Assembly (NCBI GenBank): GCA_040876735.1
Contig: JBBDPC010000022.1
Coordinates: 1 to 7,173, forward strand
Direction: 5' to 3'
Length of the DNA: 7,173 nt
Source: Natronomicrosphaera sp040876735
Lineage (GTDB): Bacteria > Planctomycetota > Phycisphaerae > Phycisphaerales > Phycisphaeraceae
Shown here: one piece after another, positions 1 to 5,930 of the stretch
Position numbering within the stretch: position 1 is the stretch's first letter
Layout: each line of letters opens with the position of its first letter
Position numbers and translations under genes: made by a program
The notes under the pieces: model-generated
What the model was told of the DNA's origin: nothing
The model's database searches: none
Seen by the model: the letters and a program-made list of their open reading frames with translations, nothing else

Positions 1-363
1 ATCTGGCGCGGCGGCTGCATCATCCGCGCCCGCTTCCTCCAGAAGATCACCGACGCCTACGCCCGCGACCCCGAGCTGACCAACCTCATGCTCGACCCCT
101 ACTTCAAGAAGGCGGTCGAGAACGCCCAGGCCAACTGGCGGAAGGTCGTCAGCATCGCCGCGACCAACGGCGTGCCCGCCCCGGCGTTCATGTCGGCGCT
201 GGCCTACTACGACGGCTACCGCAGCAACCGGCTGCCCGCGAACCTGCTCCAGGCCCAGCGCGACTACTTCGGCGCTCACACGTTCGAACGCGTCGACCAG
301 CCGCGCGGCAAGTTCTTCCACGTCGACTGGCCCGAGAAGAGCCGGCCGCAGGTGGAAGCGTGA
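1..363 (+). CDS. gnd: 6-phosphogluconate dehydrogenase (decarboxylating), C-terminal part only
   Basis: Partial gene: the reading frame is open from the first base and ends at TGA 361-363, leaving about 120 of the roughly 470-490 residues usual for the family. The enzyme oxidatively decarboxylates 6-phosphogluconate to ribulose 5-phosphate in the cytoplasmic pentose phosphate pathway, making NADPH and the pentose used for PRPP. The visible part is the all-helical C-terminal domain. It opens with WRGGCIIRARFL, which matches the WRGGCIIRS block of E. coli Gnd, and continues with ALAYYDGYR, LPANLLQAQRDYFGAHTFER and a final FFHVDWP, which parallels the FHTEW end of E. coli Gnd. The conserved QAQRDYFGAHT(Y/F)ER signature near the C-terminus is intact. 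Codons are strongly C-ending, as in purD and pheS. Cofactor preference cannot be judged because the Rossmann domain lies outside the window. Confidence 0.96.
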   Translation: MWRGGCIIRARFLQKITDAYARDPELTNLMLDPYFKKAVENAQANWRKVVSIAATNGVPAPAFMSALAYYDGYRSNRLPANLLQAQRDYFGAHTFERVDQPRGKFFHVDWPEKSRPQVEA

Positions 364-391
364 GCCGAAGCTCTGGTGGAAAATGGCGCCC

Positions 392-420
392 GAAGCCCAC
401 GGATTGAATCCGTGGGCTTC
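392..420. repeat. Perfect 13-bp palindromic hairpin between gnd and purD
   Basis: The arms 392-404 (GAAGCCCACGGAT) and 408-420 (ATCCGTGGGCTTC) are exact reverse complements around a 3-nt TGA spacer. The element starts 28 nt after the gnd stop codon. It could fold at the 3' end of the gnd transcript and protect or end it, but no T-run follows on either side, so it is not a classic intrinsic terminator. A dispersed REP-like palindrome is the other reading. Its inner core AGCCCACG/CGTGGGCT is also found in the terminator after purC. Function is inferred; the symmetry is seen directly. Confidence 0.75.
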
Positions 421-460
421 CGCGCGTGATTGGCAACTCGAAACTTCCCCCGCAACCCGC

Positions 461-466
461 TACCCT
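461..466 (+). promoter_or_regulatory. Candidate -10 box (TACCCT) for purD, nearly leaderless
   Basis: TACCCT keeps the three most conserved positions of a sigma-70 -10 element (TAnnnT) and is preceded by GC, giving GCTACCCT. Only 9 nt separate it from the purD ATG at 476, so transcription would begin about 2-3 nt before the start codon. There is no Shine-Dalgarno sequence in front of that ATG, which fits a leaderless or near-leaderless mRNA. A TTGGCA lies at 430-435, but its 25-nt spacing is too long for a normal -35. This is a candidate only. Confidence 0.4.
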
Positions 467-475
467 GACCCGCCT

Positions 476-1765
476 ATGCCTACCAACGTGCTTATCATCG
501 GCAGTGGCGGACGCGAACACGCGCTGGGCTGGAAGCTCAAGCAGTCGAAGCAGACGGCCAAGATCTACTTTGCGCCCGGCAACGGCGGCACGGCCGCGAT
601 CGGCGAAAATGTCAAGCTCGACGTTGAGCCGGTCAACACGAAGAATGTCGACGCCATCGACTGGTTCTGCCGGCAGAACAAGGTGGGCCTGATCGTCATC
701 GGCCCCGAAGACCCGCTCGCACAAGGCCTCGCCGACCGGCTCCAGGGTAAGGACCGCCTCGTCTTCGGCCCCGTGCAGGCCGGCGCCCGTCTCGAAGGCG
801 ACAAGGCGTTCGCCAAGCAGCTCATGCGCGCCGCCAACATTCCCACCGCCGAGGCCCGCATCTTCACCGACTACACGGCCGCCACCGCCTACGTCGAAAA
901 CCGCGAAACACCCGTCGTCGTCAAGGCCGCGGGCCTGGCCAAGGGCAAGGGCGCAATCGTCTGCTCCAACCAGGCGGAAGCGATCGACGCGGTCAAACGC
1001 TGCATGGCCGACCGGGAGTTCGGCGAAGCAGGCGACACGGTTGTCATCGAAGAGCGCCTCGTTGGCCAGGAAGTCTCCATCCTCGCCCTCGTCGACGGTC
1101 GAAACATCTACGTCCTCGACCCGTCGCAGGACCACAAGCAGGTCGGCGAAGGCGACACCGGCCCCAACACCGGCGGCATGGGCGCGTACTGCCCGACGCC
1201 CCTGGTCGACGACACACAGATGACGCTGATCCAGCGCGACGTGCTCGTGCCCACGGTCGATGCCATGCGCCGCGACGGCATCACCTTTCAGGGCGTGCTG
1301 TATGCCGGCCTGATGCTCACCGCCGGCGGCCCGAAGGTGCTTGAATACAACACGCGCTTCGGCGACCCGGAATGTCAGCCGTTGATGATGCGCCTCAAGG
1401 GCGACCTCTACGAGCTGATGGCCGCGACCTGCCAGGGCCGACTCGACGAAGTGCAGTTTGACTGGGACAAGCGCGTCGCCTGCTGCGTGGTGATGTGCTC
1501 CGGCGGCTACCCGGGCAAGTACGAGACGGGCATCCCGATCACCGGCATCGAAGACGCCGAGAGCGAACCGGACGTGAAGGTCTTCCACGCCGGCACGAAG
1601 CTGGTCAAGGGCCAGCTCGTCACTGCCGGCGGCCGGGTGCTGAACGTCACCGCCATGGGCGAGACGCTCCTGGAAGCCCAACAGAAAGCTAACGCCGCCT
1701 GCGACAAGATCCACTTCCGCGGCGCCTTCTTCCGGCGGGACATCGGTAGCCGGGTGATGAAATAG
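476..1765 (+). CDS. purD: Phosphoribosylamine--glycine ligase (GAR synthetase)
   Basis: Catalyses the ATP-dependent joining of 5-phosphoribosylamine and glycine to give GAR, the second step of de novo purine synthesis, in the cytoplasm. The 429-residue product is exactly the length of E. coli PurD. The N-terminal domain begins with the nucleotide-like fold motif IIGSGGREHALGWKL (residues 7-21), followed by IGPEDPLAQGLADRL. The ATP-grasp core shows VVVKAAGLAKGKGAIV, VVIEERLVGQEVSILAL, the DHKQ-GDTGPNTGGMGAY block starting at D219, and the metal-binding NTRFGDPE at 292-299. The start at 476 is chosen because IIGSGGREHA must lie at the very N-terminus. The frame extends up to 383, but that extension would translate the palindrome at 392-420 into 31 residues with no family counterpart. 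The gene stands 112 nt after gnd and 87 nt before the dioxygenase gene, so it may be transcribed alone. Confidence 0.97.
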   Translation: MPTNVLIIGSGGREHALGWKLKQSKQTAKIYFAPGNGGTAAIGENVKLDVEPVNTKNVDAIDWFCRQNKVGLIVIGPEDPLAQGLADRLQGKDRLVFGPVQAGARLEGDKAFAKQLMRAANIPTAEARIFTDYTAATAYVENRETPVVVKAAGLAKGKGAIVCSNQAEAIDAVKRCMADREFGEAGDTVVIEERLVGQEVSILALVDGRNIYVLDPSQDHKQVGEGDTGPNTGGMGAYCPTPLVDDTQMTLIQRDVLVPTVDAMRRDGITFQGVLYAGLMLTAGGPKVLEYNTRFGDPECQPLMMRLKGDLYELMAATCQGRLDEVQFDWDKRVACCVVMCSGGYPGKYETGIPITGIEDAESEPDVKVFHAGTKLVKGQLVTAGGRVLNVTAMGETLLEAQQKANAACDKIHFRGAFFRRDIGSRVMK

Positions 1766-1787
1766 GCGCACCTGCCGCCGCGCAAGC

Positions 1788-1793
1788 TATAAT
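1788..1793 (+). promoter_or_regulatory. Candidate -10 box (TATAAT) upstream of the PhyH-family gene
   Basis: A perfect TATAAT occurs in the GC-rich spacer after purD, again in a GCTAnnnT context like the boxes before purD and the transporter gene. No recognisable -35 hexamer lies 16-18 nt upstream, where the sequence is GC-rich. It would give a leader of roughly 50 nt containing a Shine-Dalgarno sequence. The match is seen directly; promoter activity is inferred. Confidence 0.45.
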
Positions 1794-1839
1794 CGGCCAC
1801 GTCGTCCAAGCAGTCGGGAGCCGTTGTCATCACAACAGC

Positions 1840-1844
1840 AGGGG
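1840..1844 (+). promoter_or_regulatory. Ribosome binding site deciding the PhyH-family start
   Basis: AGGGG, within AGGGGTGA, lies 8 nt before ATG 1853. A GTG at 1844 in the same frame overlaps this site and has no site of its own, so the ATG at 1853 is preferred. Confidence 0.6.
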
Positions 1845-1852
1845 TGAGTCTC

Positions 1853-2718
1853 ATGTCCGCCAGCACGTCCAGCGTTTCCAGCCAGTCTGTCACGCAACGG
1901 GATGAGTCGCAGCGGTATCGCGTGAGTGTGGAGGAGTATGTCAGCTTTCGGCGTGACGGGTTCGCGGTGGTGCGCGGGTTGGTGCCGCCGGCGGATGTAG
2001 AAGAGTTGCGTCAGCACACCGAAGACCTGATGCAGGGCAAGCTGCCCGAGCAGCAGGGCAAGCGGATGGGCGAGCGCGACCCGAACCGGGACAGCGGCGT
2101 GACGGTGCAGGGGCTCGAAGCCCCGCCGGAGCATCTGTCGCCGACGGAGAAGGCGCAGTTTTTCCTGCGGATTCACATGCTGCACCGGAAGTTGGAACTG
2201 CATGAGCGATACCTGCTGCATCCGCGGGTGCTGGACGTGTTGGAGGTGTTGATCGGGCCGGACGTGCTGGCGTTGCAGACGATGCTGTTTCTCAAGCCGC
2301 CGGGCAAGCCGGGGCAGGGGTGGCATCAGGACAGCTACTACATTCCGACGCACCCGGACACGCTTTGCGGGGCGTGGATTGCGATCGACCCATGCGATGA
2401 GCGCAACGGCGCGATGTGGTTCGCTCGGCGGTCGGGGGCCGAGCCGGTCTATCCCCCCTGCCCCAGCACGGGCTACGGCTTCGGCGACAAGCTGGTGGAC
2501 AACATCAAGCACGTGCAGGGCGTCAGCGATCCGGACGATGCGAGCAACGACCTGTCGAAGGTGGCGGACAGGTATGACCAGGTGCTCGTCTGCGCCGAGC
2601 CGGGCGACGTGGTGTTTTTCAACGGCCACGTGCTGCATCGCTCGAAGCAGAACTGGACGACCGACCGCTTCCGCCGATCGTTCGTCAGCCACTACTGCAA
2701 CGCCCGCAGCTTCACGCA
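1853..2718 (+). CDS. Phytanoyl-CoA dioxygenase (PhyH) family protein, 3' end lost in gap
   Basis: A non-haem Fe(II)/2-oxoglutarate-dependent oxygenase of the PhyH family. The 288 residues before the gap cover most of the expected fold. The N-terminal part has the family-typical YVSFRRDGFAVVRGLVPPADV. The iron ligands are visible: H158-x-D160 in GWHQDSYY and distal H262 in NGHVLHRS, followed by R272/R274/R275, one of which probably binds the 2-oxoglutarate carboxylate. The enzyme therefore looks catalytically complete where it can be read. The reading frame ends in the Ns after ARSFT, so the C-terminus is missing. The substrate cannot be told from sequence: the family includes fatty-acyl-CoA hydroxylases and many small-molecule hydroxylases or halogenases. 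Codons are mostly G-ending (GTG, CCG, CGG, CTG), unlike the C-ending codons of every neighbour, which hints at a different history. Confidence 0.88.
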
Positions 2719-2818
2719 NNNNNNNNNNNNNNNNNNNNNNNNNNNNNNNNNNNNNNNNNNNNNNNNNNNNNNNNNNNNNNNNNNNNNNNNNNNNNNNNNN
2801 NNNNNNNNNNNNNNNNNN
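2719..2818. other. Assembly gap of exactly 100 Ns
   Basis: One hundred consecutive Ns are the usual placeholder for a gap of unknown length. The gap removes the end of the PhyH-family gene and the first codons of pheS. Any gene or promoter between them is invisible, and the two flanks are linked only by scaffolding. An open frame read through the Ns is meaningless. Confidence 0.97.
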
Positions 2819-3831
2819 CGTCCGCCAAAGCCGACCTCGCCGCCGTCTCGTCGCCCGACGAGTTGGAGCAGTTCCGCATCAAGTATCTGGGCACAAAGGG
2901 CGAGCTGAAGCAACTCATGGCCCGGCTCAAGGACGTGCCCAAGGCCGACAAGCCCGCCTTCGGTCAGAAGGCGAACGCGCTGCGCCAGCAGGTCGAGCAG
3001 GCGTTCAACGAGAAGAAGCAGGCGATCGGCCACAAGCCGCAAGCCGCAGGTCGCAAGCCCCAGGTCGACGTCACCGAGCCCGGCCTTTCGCCCATCGCCG
3101 GCGGACTCGGCCGGGAGCACATCATCACGCAGACGGTCGACGAGCTGATCGACGTGTTCGGCCGAATGGGCTTCGACGTCGCCACCGGCCCGGAGTTGGA
3201 AGACGAGCACCACAACTTCGTCGCGCTCAACATCCCGGCCGAACACCCCGCCCGCGATCCGCTGGACAACTTCTACATCACCGACCCCGACGAGGCGAAC
3301 ACTTCCGGAGGGCCGAACCTGATGCGGTCGCAGACCTCGACCGTGCAGGTTCGCGTGATGGAGCAGACCCGGCCGCCGGTGCGCGTCGTCTCCACCGGCC
3401 GGGTGTATCGCCCGGACGAACACGACGCGACGCATTACTCGATGTTCCACCAGATCGAGGGCCTCTACGTCGACCGCCACGTCAGCATGGTCGACCTCAA
3501 GACTACGCTGCTCCAGTTCGCGCACGCCTACTTCGGCCCCGAGGCGGACGTGAGGCTCGTGCCCAGCTACTTCCCGTTCACCGAGCCCTCCGCCGAGCTG
3601 TACATCAAGACGAACCTCGGCGCCCCCGGAAGCAGCGAATGGCAGTGGATGGAGATCGGCGGCTGCGGCCTGGTCGACCCCAACGTCTTCGAGGCGGTGG
3701 GCTACGATCCGGAAAAGTGGACCGGTTTCGCGTTCGGCCTGGGCATCGAACGCATCGCGATGCGCAAGTATGGCATCAGCGACATCCGCTGGCTGTTCGA
3801 GAACGACGTCCGCTTCCTCCGCCAGTTCTGA
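2819..3831 (+). CDS. pheS: Phenylalanine--tRNA ligase alpha subunit, start lost in gap
   Basis: Catalytic alpha subunit of the cytoplasmic (alpha-beta)2 phenylalanyl-tRNA synthetase, which charges tRNA-Phe and needs PheT as partner. Translation is in frame from 2821, opening with SAKADLAAVSSPDELEQFRIKYLGTKG, typical of the N-terminal coiled-coil arm, so probably only one or two dozen codons are missing. The first ATG in view, at 2863, lies inside this conserved arm and is not the true start. The class II core follows: VATGPELEDEHHNF, NIPAEHPARDP, motif 2 SYFPFTEPSAE (3565-3597), and motif 3 GFAFGLGIERIAM (3724-3762). It ends in DIRWLFENDVRFLRQF as in E. coli PheS. The Ala of the Phe pocket in GFAFG is present. 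About 336 residues are visible against 327 in E. coli. The excess comes partly from a linker, HKPQAAGRKPQ, encoded by 7-nt repeats, and partly from an insert around TDPDEANTSGGPN. pheT does not follow; purC starts 52 nt downstream. Confidence 0.96.
3033..3067 (+). repeat. Five degenerate heptamers inside pheS
   Basis: Read in sevens from 3033, the sequence is CAAGCCG, CAAGCCG, CAGGTCG, CAAGCCC, CAGGTCG. The 7-nt period shows in the protein as KPQ recurring seven codons apart (3034-3042 and 3055-3063). The repeat sits in the linker between the coiled-coil arm and the catalytic domain, where extra residues are tolerable. It may be a short tandem expansion or an inserted repeat; the period is seen directly, the origin is inferred. 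Confidence 0.55.
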
Positions 3832-3883
3832 TCCGCCCGATCGGCCGGCCGTCCCTTGCCGCGCCACCCCTGGAATCCACGCT

Positions 3884-4825
3884 GTGACTGACACGCTGCT
3901 CACGACCGACCTGCCCCTGCCCGGCCGCCGCCAGGGCAAGGTGCGCGATGTCTACGACGCCACCACCACCGCCGGCGAGCCCGCGCTGCTGATCGTCCAG
4001 ACCGACCGCATCTCCGCCTTCGACGTGGTCATGCCCAACCCCATCCCCGGCAAGGGCAAGGTGCTCACGCAGCTCAGCAAGTTCTGGTTCGACATGATCG
4101 GCGAAAAGCTCGGCGACCAGCTCGACCACCATCTGCTCTCGACCGACCCCGCCGACGTGCAGGGGCTGGGCGATGCAGACATTGCACGGCTGCAAGGCCG
4201 GGTGATGATCGGCCGCAAGGCTCAGGTCGTGCCCGTCGAGTGCATTGTGCGCGGCTACCTCGCCGGCTCGGGCTGGAGCGAATATCAGAAGCACGGCACG
4301 GTCTGCAGCGTCGCCTTGCCCGCCGGTCTGAAGCAGTGCGCGAAACTGCCCGAGCCGATCTTCACCCCTTCGACCAAGGCGGCCCAAGGCCATGACCAGA
4401 ACATCACGTTCGGCGAAGCCTGCGAAGCGGTCGGGCGCGAGTTGATGCAAACGCTGCGCGACTTGTCGCTGGCGGTCTACCGGATGGGGCATGACTACGC
4501 GATCGAGCGCGGCATCATTCTCGCCGACACGAAGTTCGAGTTCGGCCTGCCCCTTGATGGAAACGCGAAACGTCCTATCCTGATTGATGAAGCGATGACA
4601 CCCGACAGCTCGCGCTTCTGGCCCGCGGACACGTACGAAATCGGGCACGATCAGCCGAGCTTCGACAAGCAGTACGTGCGGAATTATCTTCAAGCACTGG
4701 TCGACGCCGACCGATGGCATAAAGAACCGCCGGCTCCGCCACTGCCCGACGAGATCGTCGCCAACACGCAACGCAAATACTTGGATGCGTATCAGCGCTT
4801 GACGGGACGTGCCCTGAACCTCTAA
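3884..4825 (+). CDS. purC: SAICAR synthetase (phosphoribosylaminoimidazole-succinocarboxamide synthase)
   Basis: Joins CAIR and aspartate with ATP to form SAICAR in de novo purine synthesis, in the cytoplasm. The 313-residue product belongs to the long, yeast Ade1-like class (about 300 residues) rather than the short bacterial class (about 240). Visible signatures are GRRQGKVRDVYD (residues 14-25), TDRISAFDVVMPNPIPGKG from residue 40, VPVECIVRGYLAGSGW, FTPSTKA, ILADTKFEFG ending at 221, and LIDEAMTPDSSRFWP with D235/E236. The start is taken as GTG 3884 because the family N-terminus begins just before the RQGKVRD block, and the upstream frame up to 3770 overlaps the 3' end of pheS with unrelated residues. 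No strong Shine-Dalgarno precedes the GTG. The 52-nt distance from pheS and lack of a terminator between them suggest co-transcription, ending at the terminator at 4871-4911. Confidence 0.95.
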   Translation: MTDTLLTTDLPLPGRRQGKVRDVYDATTTAGEPALLIVQTDRISAFDVVMPNPIPGKGKVLTQLSKFWFDMIGEKLGDQLDHHLLSTDPADVQGLGDADIARLQGRVMIGRKAQVVPVECIVRGYLAGSGWSEYQKHGTVCSVALPAGLKQCAKLPEPIFTPSTKAAQGHDQNITFGEACEAVGRELMQTLRDLSLAVYRMGHDYAIERGIILADTKFEFGLPLDGNAKRPILIDEAMTPDSSRFWPADTYEIGHDQPSFDKQYVRNYLQALVDADRWHKEPPAPPLPDEIVANTQRKYLDAYQRLTGRALNL

Positions 4826-4870
4826 AACACCACAACACGAAACACATCGGCAACTACGGTTGCCGACCCC

Positions 4871-4911
4871 ACGAGCCCACGACGCGCCACGCGTGGGCTC
4901 GTTTTTTTTTT
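4871..4911 (+). terminator. Rho-independent terminator after purC
   Basis: The arms 4871-4881 (ACGAGCCCACG) and 4892-4902 (CGTGGGCTCGT) form a perfect 11-bp GC-rich stem with a 10-nt loop. Ten Ts (4902-4911) follow directly. It begins 45 nt after the purC stop codon. There is no matching A-run on the other side, so it points to the plus strand only. Confidence 0.93.
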
Positions 4912-4925
4912 GCGCTCACGGAACG

Positions 4926-4993
4926 GATTGCTGATTGCTGATGTCTAAGCGCGGATTGATACATCAGAAATCAGACATCATCAATTAGCAATC
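4926..4993. repeat. Facing heptamer repeats forming an imperfect inverted repeat
   Basis: Three forward heptamers (4926-4946: GATTGCT, GATTGCT, GATGTCT) face five on the other strand (4993 down to 4959: GATTGCT, AATTGAT, GATGTCT, GATTTCT, GATGTAT). The outer 21 nt of each arm (4926-4946 and 4973-4993) are complementary at 19 of 21 positions. The stretch is much more AT-rich than its surroundings. It lies between two converging genes, purC and the PAC2 gene. It resembles short tandem heptanucleotide repeats described in cyanobacterial genomes, but no function can be assigned. Confidence 0.6.
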
Positions 4994-4997
4994 TCTT

Positions 4998-5053
4998 CCC
5001 TCATCCCGCTCTTCGTCGCTTCGCTCCTCAGAGGCGGGCGTTGGGGGAGAGGG
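4998..5053. repeat. Inverted-repeat element abutting the PAC2 stop codon
   Basis: CCCTCATCCC (4998-5007) can pair with GGGGAGAGGG (5044-5053) with one A-A mismatch and one G-T wobble. Inner segments CCCGC (5005-5009) and GCGGG (5034-5038) offer an alternative pairing. The element ends at the base before the PAC2 stop triplet, so on the minus strand it would form the first part of that transcript's 3' end, but no T-run follows to make an intrinsic terminator. Its CCCTCATCC...GAGAGGG ends resemble dispersed palindromic repeats common in GC-rich genomes. That family assignment is from memory of style, not a search. Confidence 0.45.
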
Positions 5054-5920
5054 TTAATCGACTTGAATGCCCTGCTGTTCGAGCCAGTCTTTGAGGTCGC
5101 CCATCTGCGTGTCGAATACTTCGTGGTCGTAATCTTCTTCGAGCTTTCGGATGTGCTCGGCCAGATCCTGACGTTCGTCGACCGCTTCGTTAATGCGTTT
5201 TTCCCAGTGGTCGCCGAGGTCGCGCAGCGATTCGAGGTCGAAGGAAAGGTCCATCAACGTGCCGAACTGGCGGAGGATGGCTTCGATGCCCTTGGGGTTG
5301 CGGCCCTGGATGTAGGCGGGAATCTCGGTGACGAGGCTGGTCATCTGCACGCCGTAGTCGGGCGCTTCGTGCATCAGGTGCGTGGGAAAGCTGGCGGGGC
5401 CTTCGTAGTCGACGAACCGCATGCCGAGTTTCTCCAGCCGGGGCTTGAGCGATTCGTCGGAAACCGAGCAGCGCATGCGCGGGTCGCGGGTGTGCGGGAC
5501 GACGCCCGCCACCGAGCCGGCGAAGTAGAGCTCGCGCGTGCCCGCCTGCTCCATGATCTGCCAGAGGCAGTCGGCGAAGGCCTGCCACCGCATGTGCGGC
5601 TCGTTGCCCATCAGCACGAGCAGATCGTCCGCTTCGGACCAGTAGACGGTGTTGCTCGGCGGCTCGTAGGTTTTAATCATGCCGGCCTCGACCTGGGCAT
5701 GCGGGCGGAACATCGCGGTCACTTCCATCGAACCGGGAAAGTTCATCAAGAAAAACTCGTCGGGATTGATCTCGGCGATCGGCTCGTAGCCGCGCTGTTC
5801 GATCAGCCACTCCGCGGCGCCGGTGGAGACGTCGCCGCCATCCATCCAGCCGGCGAAGCCGAGGATCATGCGGCCGGCCTTGAAGTCCTGGTTGTCGAGT
5901 TGCAGCGAGTCGGATGGCAT
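5054..5920 (-). CDS. PAC2 family protein (proteasome assembly chaperone-like domain)
   Basis: A 288-residue protein of the PAC2 family, named after a eukaryotic proteasome assembly chaperone and best known in bacteria from actinobacteria such as the Mycobacterium tuberculosis protein Rv2125. The N-terminal half shows the family opening LGFAGWMDGGDVSTGAAEWL. The middle has LLVLMGNEPHMRW, YFAGSVAGVVPHTR and the APDYGVQMTSLVTEIPAYIQGRNPKG segment. The C-terminal end is helical and charged, with a likely coiled coil at INEAVDERQDLAEHIRKLEEDYD. No signal peptide or membrane segment is seen, so it is probably cytoplasmic. The biochemical role in bacteria is not settled, and no proteasome, Pup or PafA gene lies in this window. 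ATG 5920 is chosen because GGAG sits 6 nt upstream; ATG 5932 in the same frame would add four residues (MEHR) and lacks such a site. The gene converges on purC and diverges from the transporter gene. Confidence 0.88.
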   Translation of the reverse strand: MPSDSLQLDNQDFKAGRMILGFAGWMDGGDVSTGAAEWLIEQRGYEPIAEINPDEFFLMNFPGSMEVTAMFRPHAQVEAGMIKTYEPPSNTVYWSEADDLLVLMGNEPHMRWQAFADCLWQIMEQAGTRELYFAGSVAGVVPHTRDPRMRCSVSDESLKPRLEKLGMRFVDYEGPASFPTHLMHEAPDYGVQMTSLVTEIPAYIQGRNPKGIEAILRQFGTLMDLSFDLESLRDLGDHWEKRINEAVDERQDLAEHIRKLEEDYDHEVFDTQMGDLKDWLEQQGIQVD

Positions 5921-5926
5921 GCGGTG

Positions 5927-5930
5927 CTCC
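5927..5930 (-). promoter_or_regulatory. Ribosome binding site for the PAC2 gene
   Basis: GGAG on the minus strand lies 6 nt before ATG 5920 and overlaps the last base of the alternative ATG at 5932. It supports the downstream start. Confidence 0.5.

Noticed and set aside
430..466. TTGGCA (430-435) as the -35 for the purD -10 box
   Set aside because: The spacer is 25 nt, well outside the 16-19 nt range.
383..475. 31-residue N-terminal extension of PurD in the same frame
   Set aside because: It would translate the palindrome at 392-420 and has no counterpart in PurD, whose IIGSGGREHA motif sits at the N-terminus.
188..1771. Long open frame on the minus strand across gnd and purD
   Set aside because: It is antisense to two well-supported genes, its protein is composition-driven (rich in Ala, Val, Gly, Asp, Arg) and shows no family motifs. 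GC-rich genes often leave such frames open.
1787..2692. Minus-strand open frame opposite the PhyH-family gene
   Set aside because: The plus strand carries the HxD...H iron site and family motifs; the minus product has none.
3842..3850. GGCCGGCC palindrome between pheS and purC
   Set aside because: An 8-bp GC palindrome in a GC-rich spacer is unremarkable and has no T-run to act as a terminator.
3770..3883. Upstream extension of PurC overlapping the end of pheS
   Set aside because: The extra 38 residues are a frame-shifted reading of pheS and spacer sequence, and the PurC family N-terminus fits GTG 3884.
2692..3939. Minus-strand open frame opposite pheS that runs through the Ns
   Set aside because: It crosses an assembly gap, so continuity is fictitious, and it mirrors a conserved gene.
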